Origin: Parascedosporium putredinis
Taxonomy: Eukaryota; Ascomycota; Sordariomycetes; Microascales; Microascaceae
Reading direction: 5' to 3'
NCBI GenBank assembly: GCA_949357655.1
Contig: CASHTG010000001.1
Coordinates: 2,480,001-2,544,000, forward strand
Length of the DNA: 64,000 nt
Shown here: piece by piece, positions 48,859 to 61,500 of the stretch
Position numbering within the stretch: position 1 is the first letter of the stretch
Layout of the letters: each line of letters starts with the position of its first letter
The notes under the pieces: generated by a model
What the model saw: only the letters and a program-made list of their open reading frames with translations
Databases searched by the model: none
What the model was told of the DNA's origin: nothing
Position numbers and translations under genes: made by a program

Positions 48859-50001
48859 CCTGTAGACTTGTTCTGGACTCTTTTCTCGGTTCTCTTCGTG
48901 GGCTTCACGGCCAAGGGCGATAGCTGGTTAGGAAGGGTTTCTCGGGAAAGGCTTGGAGTTCGAGAAGGGGATAGATTGGGGGAAGGGGGTGGTGGACTTG
49001 GAACCCCCGATTTACTCACTCTAGAGCTTGCTCAGCAAAGGTCTAGATACAAGGTGGTAGGGCGAACTAATGATGGTGTAGTAACAAGAGGCCACACCAG
49101 CAAGGAAAAGAAGGGCAAGGTGTGAAAAGACAAAAAGAATATGTGTGATGCCGCTAGGAATAAGGTCGTGGGAGGGAAAAGGTGAAAGGGGAAGAGAGGT
49201 AAGAGGGTGGAGACGTAGATGGGAGCTCCGGGGAGCTTATAATAGACCTTGCTCAGGTCCGCGGCGTCAGGCGATGGTAAGCAACGGGGGCAGCAGGAAC
49301 ATTGAAGCTCGGGCTGGGTCAATTGATCTATGGATGGCACGAAAGGTGGGGTTCTCGCCTATAGTTCTCGCCGACTCTTTCTCTCTGCCCTTACCTCTCT
49401 GCTCATTGCACACGCGCGCGGCCCCTGGTGCATCTGCACTTGGGACCAGGTCTTACGGAGGGAAGAGTTAGTGTGCTAGTGCATTTGTCCCCGCTCTTGC
49501 CCAAGGGGAAGCTCGAGTTACCCCCGGAGGTTTCGTCTCGCTAGATGGCGGACACGCCAGTTCCCGGCAAGCACTTTTGAAGCTAACATGCGGACGGTGA
49601 AGCATTGAGGTGTCTTCGGGCACGCCGTCACAGACCATGTACCAGCTACATGTACTATTAGATCATCGAGCCCGTCCGGGCTTGGCTGCCTGCATCAGGC
49701 CTTGTCGAGTTTTGTTGGTCAGACTATTTGGGGTGGGCAGAGTCCCGACAGGAAACATGTGCGAACTAGATTACCAAAAAGAAGAAGAAAAAAACAAAAA
49801 AGAATTCAGCTTTCTTCATTTCGGAATTTTCGCGTCTTCCCTTGACCTCTATTTGTCGGCGGCGAAGCTCTCGTTGCTAGGGCACTGCTCTCTTGTTCCG
49901 GAGGTGGGAGGACCTTGCGGGTGGAAAGAAGCGTGGACCAGAAAAGCTTGAAGAAAAGCTCGTGATTGCCTGTGCCCCTCCCCTCCTTCCTTGGAGCTCT
50001 C

Positions 50002-50050
50002 TGCTTGGTGCTTGGTGCTTGGTGCTTGGTGCTTGGTGCTTGGTGCTTGG
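50002..50050 (+). repeat. 7-bp tandem repeat (TGCTTGG)7
   Basis: Seven perfect head-to-tail copies of TGCTTGG. A degenerate relative with unit TGTGCTTGG occurs about 60-80 bp further on (50107-50131), suggesting local slippage expansion. Confidence 0.9.
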
Positions 50051-50335
50051 GTGGGTCTTCAACTTGAAGTCTGGTTCTGGTGTGCTTGTTGTACCTGGAC
50101 TAGACTTGGTGTGCTTGGTGTGCTTGGTGTGGGCGGTGGTCAGACCAAGGAAGGTACTAGCGGAAGGTACGTGAAGACTTTGTCTCACTCCTGAGCTGGC
50201 CTGAGCCGGCTGGTTTATTTACTGTCTACCTCCGGCATAGAGCTTCAGTGTTGTCCCCCTGTTCCCACCGCTTGAACATACAGTTCCCGGCACGCCTTGC
50301 TGGTGCTGGCAAGGCTAGGTAGGTTGGCAGGCTCT

Positions 50336-50361
50336 TGCTGGCTGGCTGGCTGGCTGGCTGG
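50336..50361 (+). repeat. (GCTG)n tetranucleotide repeat
   Basis: About six tandem GCTG units, with nothing else attached to it. Confidence 0.85.
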
Positions 50362-53300
50362 TGTTTATTACGCTTCATTGACCAGTACCGAACCCGAGCT
50401 TTGGCCAGCCACCGGCCGTTTCGACTGAGAGTCAGGTCCAATCGGGTGAGATACATCATGATTGATCTAGTTTTCAACGACCGCCCTCGATGTGTGCGGC
50501 GCGACGAGCCGCCCTCATACTCTCGAACAACATATTGTATCAATTGGCGCTCTCCTCCCCGATGCCGCCCTCATTTCGATTCAAGCTTGGTGATCTTACC
50601 CCTCTCACCCCCGTACTGTTACTCCTTGTTCCTTGCCACCATCGGGTCAATTGGGAGAGGAGGAGAAGGGGGAACAAGGCAGAACAAGGCAAAACAATGC
50701 ACGTGGTTACAAACGTCAATGAAGCATCGTTGCACAACAGCGTTCGACTAACTCGCATTCTCCCCGATTTTCTCATTTGTGCAGGGTCAGATGCGAGAAT
50801 CATGGCTCGTTCCGTTCCTTCGTATCGCGGTTCGCTCTATCCTTTGGTGTGACGACTGGGAAATCGAGAGAGGGGTGGAGCAAGAGCATAAGCGACGGTT
50901 GATGCTTGACCGATATGACCAAACAAAAGACAGGCCAAAATTCTTCCTATCCAGGCTTAATCAAAGCTAGGAACCTTGGGGTACTGTGTCGAGTCGAGGC
51001 ATCCATGCTATGGATGTGACTCCTGTGTGGCAAATTCGAAGCTCCAACTTCGTACCTTGGAGGGCAAGAGGGGTAAAAGAGATGGAGACGGGGAGGCACG
51101 TATCTATACATCCATGATGTGAAGTAAGGAAAGACGAATCGATTGGTCGCTACAGTGTCTCCTCACTCGCTCACCCGCAACCTTTGTGGCCGAGAACGCG
51201 GGAGGTGGAAGAGAGAATAACCCAGTTCAAATCGTGAGTCGCGGTAGTTGGACCCAATGACATATAGCCACCCCTTGGATTTCTTCGATAGCAGAGCCAT
51301 CTTTATTCTAGTTTTCACCATTACGCGCTGAAGTTAGATCCGGCTCTTGCTGCGGTGGAATTTTCCCGTTAGCTATGATCAACGATCTCTCCTCGAGCTT
51401 TGAGCAGTGATCCATTGGACAAGATTGATTGGACCACAGGTACATAGAAAGCGTGCCCAGCCAAGAGCCGCGGGCTGCCATGGCTTCAAGGTCTCGGAAG
51501 CTTGGGCCATTTTGGACAAAGGGAACATGAGCTCCCCTCCAGGCCCATTTCCGTTTCTATTTTTACGCTAACAGGATCCAGCCAAGCCAGCCCAACAGCT
51601 ATCCCAATGCGCATCTACACTCAACGCGGCGACTGGGATAAATTTGAATCGCTGCATGTAACAATGCGCAATGTTACGATTATCGGTGAGAGGGGAGAGT
51701 ATTAGCCAGAGCTGGCCGAATCAAAAAGGGCATGGGTGGTGTATCGATGGACATGGATCAATTGATGGATCTATCGAATGTCAAGGATCAAGCCATCGAT
51801 TGGATGGATTGCAACTCCTGTTTATCGATACCCCTCACCCACACTGCATGGCCCGGATTCGGACTGGTGCTCCATTCGAAGCTTTCCTGATATCGTGGTA
51901 TCGTCCAGCCTACGGCCCGGGACTCGCTTCATTATTTCTCTCTTCTTTCCCTTTTGAGTTTCTCGGCGGTGGGGGATGTGTTAATGGCCCTCCTCCCGTT
52001 TCTTGTCCACCTTCGTCGTCTTGATGTTCAAAACGTCGATATTTGACTCAAAACCCCTAGCATTATATCCTCCGTGAGACCTCATCAGGCCCGCGACACT
52101 AGTGGCCTCCAAGTAGATGACCGGGCCGCATCTTCGTGCCTAGCTCCCAAAGGATCAGCTCAACCTCTTCTCGAGTTGCAAGCATGCTCACTCAAGCAGC
52201 GGCGAGACTCGATGTCAACCGAAACCCTCCTCGGCAAACTCCACTCTCCCACCCTCAGCTCCCATTGATCTATTATCTGCATTGACACAAACCCTCGCAT
52301 ACACACACACACGCACACACGCACACGCACGCATCCATCCATGTACCTACTATATCTGGGGCGGCTAGGGCCATAAATCTACCCCCATCTCATCCAGCCT
52401 TCGCCACCTCTGCCCATAATTGGGTGATCACCCAATCGCGCGTGTCAACTAGGGCAAAATTGAAGAGACAAGACCCGGTGAAGTGAAGAAGAATACAGGG
52501 AGCTCATGTGCAGGATAGTGTAGCAAGGCAGGGAAAATAAATCCTCCACTCAACGCTCCTCTCGCCCTCACCTCTGTAACATCTGTCGAGGCTATTCCGT
52601 TATTTTCTTTCCCCCGTTTCTCTTTTGAATATAGAGGCGTCCTCGAGGTGCCTGGCGGCTGAGGCGATACGCATCGCTATCTAAGGTCCGATAAGCCCGG
52701 ATTGATAGGGATTCCCCTGCCCCCACGATAATGACTGATTATCATCGCCTACATGTAGCAGCGCACAGGTGCTTTAGAGATAGATAGGGTGAGACTGCCT
52801 ATACATCTCAACTCCGGTACTATCGTGTCTATCGTCTCGGGCTTGATTTACGGAGAACCCATAGCTGAGACATTCGCAAACGCATGGTGGGCCGCTTCCT
52901 ACACGACACCCTTGGATAATTCAAACTCACAATCGCTCCGCCTCTAGGAAGCTGGTTCCTGTTAAAGGGAGGAAGGATATACGAGGTACCAAGCACCAAA
53001 AGATCAACAATGGGTGAACAGAAAAAAATCCAAGAAAAGAAAAAGCTTAGTCTATATATAGATGTCCGGTCTGTCGTAGAAGTTCCCATCATGCAATGTC
53101 AAAGGCCAGCTCTGCTGCCATTTTGTCCCGTCCTATTACAAAAAAAAAAAAAAAGAAAACGGGAAAAAGCAACTTTGGAACCCCCTGTCGTTAAAACTGA
53201 TGGACTGAACAACACATTGATGCATTCCTGAGAACGCCGCCGTGGACCCTTCCTCTACAAAAGCATCGCCTGTCCTAGATGGGAGTTCAACCTGGTAGAC

Positions 53301-53584
53301 GTTATAACCCATGAGGAGAGGCGGTTTGGTCATCATTGAAGAAACCAATCTCGCCCGAGATGCGCCTCGACCAAGGCGCAGCGTAAAATCAACTAGACCA
53401 CCGCCTGATAGCACCTTGCACCCAGTTGAGCCAGTCACGGCATCGTGGCAGCAGGCTCCTTGGAACACATTCGCATCTTCGACGCGGATAAAACGCTCCC
53501 TGCTTCCGAGGCCGCCCTGTCGCATATTAATTAGCACGAGAGACCAAGTCTCTGGCTGCTTTTCTTCCTGTCGAAGGAGCGCTA

Positions 53585-53611
53585 GAGAGAGAGAGAGAGA
53601 GAGAGAGAGAA
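53585..53611 (+). repeat. (GA)13 microsatellite
   Basis: Uninterrupted GA dinucleotide repeat about 350 bp downstream of the G-alpha stop codon. Confidence 0.9.
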
Positions 53612-53959
53612 GAAAGAGATGCAGCCCAAAGATCGAAATGAAAGAATGCAAAAACAAAGAGAAAAGAGTGAGGAAAGCAGCCGGGGATGTGAGCACGGCA
53701 AGCTTAGCATCTGCATCATCACGACCGTAAAAAGAAATAAGCGGCCGTGTGTGGAATTTTGCTCGCCCAAACCCAGAGATCATTAACGAGGATTCGAGAA
53801 CCAAGGACGCCGGCTAAACTAATAGAATAACGCTGAACTGGTAGGTGCTTCGGGTCGAGTACGTCGAGAAGGTTGGATTAGTGGTATAGACGGTACTGCG
53901 CTGGGCGAGAACCAGATTCCGTTCCGAGAATCTGAGGCGGTCACTCGCCCGGCTATTTA

Positions 53960-55511
53960 TCATAAGATGCCCGAGTCGCGAAGGGCATTATTCAATATCG
54001 TTTCCTTGACGGCCGCGAATACGAGTCGAATGTTCGAGGTATCGGTCGCTTGTGTCAGGCTGGAGAAGCGCACGCAGACGCGGTTAGCACCACTTCAACT
54101 AGGTTACGGGGGCAGAGGCAGGTGGCCGCTTACTGTGGATAAAGATTGAGGTGTGCTCGGTTGACTTGGTTAAATCTCCATAGTAGGTATTTGGCAGCCT
54201 TGTTCACATCGTTACCTCCCGAGTAGTCTGGGAAGTAATTGCCGAGAGGTGACCGGCTGAGCTTCTCGCGGAAGATGTCGACTTTGTTTAAAAACAGGAT
54301 GATGCTGGTTCTGATAAACCATCTAGAGTTGACCACAGAGTCGAAGAGCAAAAGACTCTCCATCATGCGGTTCTGGAGCTCGCCACGTTAGCAAGACGGA
54401 TGCATTTAGGGGGTCTCGATGCTGTCAAGCAGAGTGAGTGGGGGTGGCCATCTTTACCTGACTGCTCTCTTCAAGAAGCACTTGATCATACTCGCTAAGC
54501 GCCACGCAAAAGATAATGGATGTGACATTCTCGAAGCAGTGTATCCACTTCTTCCTCTCGCTTCGCTGGCCGCCGACATCGAACATGCTGTTGTTGGAGA
54601 TAGTGTCAGTAGGGCCATGAGCGGAAGATGGGGGACCAGCAGCGCCGCACTGTCGCCGACGGGGATATACATGAGGGTAGGGGAGAGGGGGGACTCTTAC
54701 TGGATGCTGAGCTGGCCCATCTGGAATCGAGTCTCGTAGATACCAGTCGTCTTCGTTCGGGCTCGCAGGACATCCATTTCGGTAGGGAGATAGTTGGGCG
54801 AAACGATGCGTTCGACCTCTTTGAAAAAGCTAGGGAAGGCGGGTTAGCTCTTTGTGCTCGGGAGGCTACGCTGGGCACCAGCGCATAAGACTGGACAGGG
54901 TACAGGAGGAAAGCGCCGCTACATACTAGGGCGCCGAGTCCATCAAGTAGAACTCGGTCTGTCTTTCCATTAGAATATCCTTTGCCGGGTCATTCCAGAT
55001 AGCCTTGACGGCAGTGCCAATGGCGGGATCGATATTCGCTTGCGGTCCGGACTCAGCAGAGTACTCCATCAGAAACTTGGCGTGCATGCTGTTTTCTTCA
55101 TTGGCAAAGGGTATATCAAACTGGTGCATTGCCTGGATGACCGCCTTGGCACACTCGACGAGATTCTTGAATACGGTAGGGCGGTAGTTTTTGAGTTCAT
55201 CGTCGGAGTAACCTTTTAAGTGAATAATCTTCATCTGCTTCACAATCGTCGACTTTCCACTTTCACCGGAGCCTGAGGGGAAAAGAAACGTTAGCAACGA
55301 CAGGCTAGATCTAGAAAGCTCCCGCGGGGACGATGACACGTCGCAAGGGATCGACGCTCTGTGAAGCGCGCGAGTTGGCGTTTCGTACCGAGAAGGAGAA
55401 TCTTGCATTCTCTTCGTAGCTTTTAGAGTCCTCCTCGAGTTGTTTGTCGATCGCTTGACTGTGCTTCTTCCTCAACACCTCGTCATTGTTTGAGCTCATA
55501 CAAGCGCCCAT
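53960..55511 (-). CDS. gna-3: Heterotrimeric G-protein alpha subunit, GNA-3/GanB type, one frameshift
   Basis: G-alpha subunit of the fungal GNA-3/GanB class, which signals nutrient (carbon) sensing, usually through adenylate cyclase and PKA, at the plasma membrane. Exons: 55511-55389, 55272-54927, 54829-54701, 54587-54458, 54372-54134 and 54059-53960. The start MGACMSSNNDE carries the myristoylation Gly2 and palmitoylation Cys4. The nucleotide-binding motifs are GSGESGKST (42-50), RARTKTTG (switch I, Arg181), DVGGQ (Gln207), FLNKVD (NKVD 272-275) and TQATDTSN. The C-terminus DSGIL has no ADP-ribosylation cysteine, unlike the GNA-1 class. Exon 1 is 123 nt where 124 is needed: one G is lost near 55419-55421, in the KRLRRECKILLL stretch. 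With it restored the total is 1068 nt, 355 residues. An ATG nine bases upstream (MFE) is less likely because Gly2 would be lost. Confidence 0.93.
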
Positions 55512-58500
55512 TTCGAACATGAAAGAGGCTCGTCGCGCTCTCGAGACTCGTCTCTGGTAAAGCAGGAGGCGGAGAGGTCCACAAGCGGGAGAAAGCGGCG
55601 CCTGCCCGTCCGAAAGATGAGCCGGGCAGGTTCTCCGGGTCCTTTTAACCGACTCAAGATATAACTATTCAAAATTGTATGGGCAGCCTAGGGCCCATGG
55701 CACGAAACGATCGTCCGAGGAGGCAGGGTCGGGCGCGGCGTATGATGGGTTGACTGTCGTGTAGGCGGTGTGCGCGTGTTCGGACGACTACTAGAAAGGC
55801 CTAAGGCGAAGGGGGAAATAATAGATAAATAAAAAGAAACAAAACCCAATGATCAAGTCAAAAGAAGCAAGACTATTAGCAGAGGTTGGGACTGAGGTGT
55901 TGGTGTGAGTAACTTGACGGGTGCGGCCGGGCGACGGTGAACAACGACACGAGTTTGATAGGAATTCGGAGATGGAATGGATATGCGACGCAACGGCCTT
56001 GGCTTTGTCGAAGAGACGAATGGATGGAATGTAGAATCGGGCTTTGAAGAGGAAATAATTCACACAAGTCGGGAGAGCTGCCTGGTTCAAATTTTGGGTG
56101 AATATTTTGAATTCGTAGGTTTGGAGATGAAACCGAGGCTCGCAAGGCGAAGAGCGACGTAGGCTTGGGGGTAATCGTGGTGAAGGTTGGTGAAGGTGAG
56201 AAGTCGTCGGCGGCGACTCGAGACTAGCGGGAACGTTCTTCGCACTCGGTAGGTAGAGGGGGCGGGCCCACAAAGTCTATTATTCGGTTCGAATGAGGCA
56301 CGATGGACGAAAAGGACGAGTTCGTTCGATATCGTGGTTGTCTGCGAGGAATTGTGCAGATGGGAGGCTGGTTTGGGCTAAACCGGAGCTGGCGGGAAAG
56401 ACGGGGCGACGAGGAGAGGGGAAGAGGGTGAAAAAGGGCCCTTGGGAGGTCGGTAGGGATAGGATGGGACTGGCTAGGTGATGAATGTGAGAGATCGTGG
56501 ATTACGACGTTATTTTAGTGTGGAGGTGGAGCAGTTACGGAGAGGAGGGAAGGGGAAAAAAAAATTGGGGCGCCAGGAGCCAACGCTGATGAGTGGACCA
56601 ACTAGAGGATTCCTCTGGCTGACAGGGTTCAAATGGCGAGCGAGGTATAATAGTCGCCAGGGCTTCTGTCGGGTTTTGACCGGGGAAAAGCACGCCGTTG
56701 AAGTGAGGCCCGATGGACTCGGGTGGGCGTCTTGAGACGCATGGCAAATCATTTCAGGCAATTCAGTCACTCATTGTGGGAATGTACGACTCCGGCCGCC
56801 GTAGGCATGAAGAATAGAAAGTACCTCGCTCGCCGAGGATAGTACTTCGTACATTGTCTGTCAACGCCACCCCTGGGGACGTTTGAGACTTGGGTCTTGT
56901 TCCACGCTGTTGAATCGCTGTATAACCTTGTCGAAGATCAAGTCTTCAATCGACCAAAGCAGCACGCACTTGTAAGCTCGAGCGGACTTGCGACCGCAAA
57001 TGCTGTAAGACTACATATATCCATTGCAGGCAACTCGCAATGAGAGAACGAAGAAAGAGAAGAAGAAAAAAATAAGAAGAAGGAAAGAATTTGAACTTGA
57101 ACTATCGAAGACCCTCGTCAATTATGATTCCAAGTCTCAGCAGTGGCAGGGTAGACTGATCGCAAAGCAAGTTTTGCACTCTTTTCATTGATCCAGCTGT
57201 TTTACAAGGGTGGTGCCATTTTCACCGCCCAGGTTGCGGCAAATGGTCGACCAATACCCGACGGTGCATGACGCCGCTCCTCGAGCCCCAAAGTACAAGC
57301 AGCTGGGGACAGAAGAAGGGGAGGAGAAAAGAAGAGAAGAAAACCCAAAGAGAGAAGGGCAGAAGAGGTACTTGACCACAGAGTACATCATTGATCTAGC
57401 ATTATACGCTAAACAAAGGATTAGATGGGATGGGTCTATGGACAGCTCTACAGGCATAAATCATTACATTGGATTGTTGGATGGCTGGATGGCTGGATGG
57501 ATACCAGAATCCGTCCGTAGCCCAGGCTTGACCGTGAAGGGATCTGGAACCGAAGATCCTGAGCTCGACAACATGACAATGCTCGTTCCTCAAGAGGATT
57601 CATCTCCTGTCCAATTGATTTCAATCTTCACTTAGCTTGGTCCCCACATGTGCACACTCTTGAGGTGTAGCGTCAATTGGGCGGATGCAGCAGCACAATG
57701 GAGCATCAATTACAAGTACAACTTCAGTGTGCTCAGTTATCTAGCCGACAATCCCCACAATTTAACATCAGTGAGAACATGAGGTTAGGCCAGTTGTTTT
57801 CGCCTCAACTGAAAGGCCGAGACTACATATTTGACTATATCCTATGGGCATCCAACATCAAGACTTGGTAATATTTAGGCCAGCTCTTTTGAGATTTAGT
57901 CATGCTCCCTGGCAAGACGACATAGCAATTGGTGGCCCGAGTCGCAAGCCGCCCCCATCGGGTGCTCGGTGGTTTTGTAAACAGCCTTGGAGAGAAAGAG
58001 GGTGTGATCAGCGCCAGCTCATGCTCGCCATGCAAAACCAGTACGGTGGTGATGATAGTAATAATAGTGCGAAGTAATAAAAGGAATAGCCGGGATGGAG
58101 GATGGGGGATGAGCGGGAAAATCTGGGTCCGTCAGCGTTCTTCTGACTGCACCGAAGTGCCCTCTCCAGAATTCCTCCCAGTTGAGGCTTAATCAGCCAG
58201 ACCAATTCATGGTACAAGTACGTACTCGGTAGTCCTTGTGTCGAGTAACCTCGGGTGATTGATTGATCAACAAAGACGGGAGGCTCAAGGGCCCAAATCA
58301 CGAGCGACGTTGCTTTCCATGTCCTTTCAATTGCTTTGTCTTTTCTTGGGGTCGGTTCCGCTTCTGAAAAATACCGCTCACCTCAAATCATATTAGTCCA
58401 GTATTAGATCAATGTATACATTGATATGCAGAAAGTGGAATATAATCATGGGACCATTTTTAATTCAATATATACATCTCCTCTTGACGAAACCGCAATA

Positions 58501-61500
58501 CCTCCTGGCCTTGTCGATCTTCGCCCTCGGGTTTTCGTCTTCAAATGTTCTCCCACGCCCACAGCCCACAGGGGAGGGGCTGGAGGGCGGGGAAATACCC
58601 ATCAAGAGGAGTTTCGTGCATGGGGTTTGTTCGATCCTACCTCCGCATCGTCCAGGGCGTCTTTACTTCTCGACCACGCAGCCAGCGTGGCTCAACTCAA
58701 AGCCAAGGCTAGGTCGTACGTAGTGTACAGACTATCGGCCTGCTCCTCCCCCTACCCCCTGGTACTCACCACATCCTCCTTATCAAACGCTGCAAGGAAG
58801 GGAAGCAACGATGAATTAGCTTCTACTAAGAATCGTGTGTGCCCGGGGTAATGAAGAGATCTGATTTATGAGCGATCGATAACCTTGCGAAAATGAATTG
58901 TTGCTGTGTCCAAGTCGGCTCTTTGAGACATTGATCGATGACTGAAAAAGCGGTGTTGTTTGGCCAAAAGGACTGGGGAATACTCTTGCCCCTCTCCCCT
59001 TTCCCCCTCCCCTCGAGGCGCATCAACATGGTGTTGATGGAGTAAAGAAGGCCAAGCTAGTTGTCGCAGTTTGCAGTTTATCTCTGTCATATCCCAAAGC
59101 CAGGCACAGACAAGACAGGGTCACCTATTCTATTCCTCGGGCGGCCTTTGTTCTGTTCACCGAAGATTCGGGATACAGCTACTCAACGGCCGTGGTTTGA
59201 TTATTCATCAATCCTGCAATGGTGTTTAACATCTTGAGGTGGCTTTGAAGGGAAAGGAACTCTTCCAAGCATCGCGCAATCAAGACCCACAGGTACACCA
59301 GGGAACTGATATTATGAAGAATACATCCTTACACTAATAGATCCATCCATCCGTTCCATCAATTGAGACAAGTACGGTATAGAAGAGGATGAAGGATGAA
59401 GGAATGGGGTCACATTGAACTCGTGCGCTTACCCCAAACGTCCGCTTCCCTGTGGACCTCATTCAGTCTTTGTCTCAGCCGATTGATGAGACGAACCAGG
59501 TTGACAAGATCCACACCTTTTTGGTTCGGGGGTTTCTCTCTTCTTTTTCTTCTTTTTCTTCTTCCTTTTTCGTTCAATCTTCCTTTTTTATTCAGCAGTT
59601 GCCTTCTCCTTTTTTGTTGGATGAGACCTGTTCGCTGAGGGCCAAGGGAGAGTGCACCCATCATCTCGGAAACCGGGGCCCTTGTTCCGTCCTCACACAA
59701 AAGGGTCCGTGAAGAGCGCACTACTCCATACGCGCACTAGTATCGCGATGCCGAAGAACGCCGTCGCCGTACGCCAGGTGCCGGGCGTGCTTGTGTGCCA
59801 AACATGGAACTGGCATGCCACAGGTGTACTTGCAAGTACTTCAGCGGTGGTTGTGTACCTCACCATTATCTTGGAGAGGTGTCGCTCCCCCTCGCACCTT
59901 GACGATGTCCAAGTTTTACACCAATGCAGGTCCCTGGGACGCGATGAGCGCTTGAATGTCTGTCCAGCCCTCAGTTCTCAAGAGCCATCACCAGCCAGGC
60001 TCGTTCAGGGAAACCCCGCATCTACTTTACCCACTAGCTCAGGCGCTCGCCGATCGTCGACTAGCCTTCTCTGCCTTTCTGACGCTCTGCCAGGTTAGAG
60101 GATCAGCCCCTTGATTGCGCCAGCTGCGAGAGCCTCCCTTCCTTGCCCTCAAAAGCCGACGGCGGCGGTAATAATAATACTTCGTACAAGTAGTCAGGAG
60201 GGAGCCTAGGAATTATTAATTCCACCCACGAAAGAAGAAGAGCGACTGGCTCGCCAAGTCCACGTCTTGCAAAACAGAAGCGGAGACCAAGTCGTCTTCC
60301 ACATCACAACAAGTCCGTGCTCACGGTGATCTCAAGCAGGGGCAGGCCTTGTCATTAATGAACCGTGGAGCCTCCGTGCTGGGGTCGAACCACGCGAGAA
60401 TACGACTTAATCGAGTTCACTGTCCACCCGGTGCACCCTAAAACAGAAAGAAAAAGGGGATAAGCAATATTAGTGTCTCCGGGGGCCACGGCGAACAAGA
60501 GGTAAAAGGGCAAAGGAAATAAAACTCTGAGCAAGCGACGGTATGATGAGGGCGCTTTGGGCCCGAGCCGTGCCGGGAGCACACGTGGGAATTAATTGGG
60601 GATTTCGACTTTGTGGAGTCCGTTCTGTATGACACAGAGTAACATCGGGTCGTCAGACGTGATTACCGGTTTGCTCGTCTTCCAGTCTTGTTGAAATTAC
60701 ATTACTCGTGTCATGGCGTGGTGTTGCTATACACGACACTATTATCAAGGATGCAAGACCAGTTCGTACCAGCCCCCAAGATAATGGCGGCGCCTGAAGC
60801 CAGTCAAGATTCGGGCTGGCGGTAGACATAAAACACCACATACACCACCTGATGCTAATACATCCAGATATACATCCCCATTCTCTAATGCACTGTATCC
60901 CGGATGGATTCGTCGGCTGGCTTGCTTGCAATCGTTTCGTACATGCAGACCGTTTCGCCAATGAGAGCCGGCTTCGGTAGTTGGCTCAAAACCGCAACCC
61001 CGGAGAAAAAGGGGATTGGACAATAAATCGTGTCCTCAAAAGAACGAGGTATTCGCTCGAAGGGGAAGAAGAAGAAGGAAAACAAGGTCGCTCGCTACCC
61101 CTCGAAAAGTCCAGGTAATATTCAAAGACCTGGCCTAGTACCCTCTCCTTTTTTCCAAGATGGGGAGGGGGGTATTTTCTTCGATGTCGTAAGTCACCAG
61201 GTGAGACAACCGCTCCAATATCGATGCGAGGGATTAAAACAAGCATCCTCCCATCCATATTCTTCTTGGGCTTCCTCAGATGTTCTTTGCGTCGACTGCA
61301 CTAGTTCATAGTGTGTACCTTGGGTTGAGACGAGCAATTGGTGGATCTTTTGCCTAGCTTGTTTCGCTCGGCGGCCTCGTGGAGTTGCTGGGCGGCTTGA
61401 AGATGGTTGAAAGAAACACCGAGGCCTCTTGTTGGGGCAAGGGACAGGAGGAGGCAAGCAAGGGTTCAGTTGTTGCGTAGCTGCTGATGGCTGGCTCAAT

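Larger units (their letters stand above)
48859..53959. other. Gene-free 5.1 kb
   Basis: The first part is the promoter side of glycogen phosphorylase. It also holds a TGCTTGG tandem repeat (50002-50050), a GCTG tetranucleotide run (50336-50361), CA-rich repeats near 52300-52330 and a (GA)n tract (53585-53611). Near 51747-51800 there are several GGATCAATTGATGGATC-type palindromic words. No protein family is recognised on either strand. Confidence 0.45.

Noticed and set aside
49990..50135. CRISPR-like array
   Set aside because: Units are contiguous 7- and 9-bp repeats with no spacers, in a eukaryotic genome; simple tandem repeat.
12656..55511. Functional gene cluster (for example secondary metabolism)
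   Set aside because: Genes are unrelated housekeeping and signalling genes on both strands; no synthase, transporter or pathway-specific regulator is present.
60355..60440. tRNA-like T-arm (GGTTCGACCCC on the minus strand)
   Set aside because: The T-stem does not pair, no matching acceptor stem exists upstream, and no anticodon arm fits; chance resemblance.
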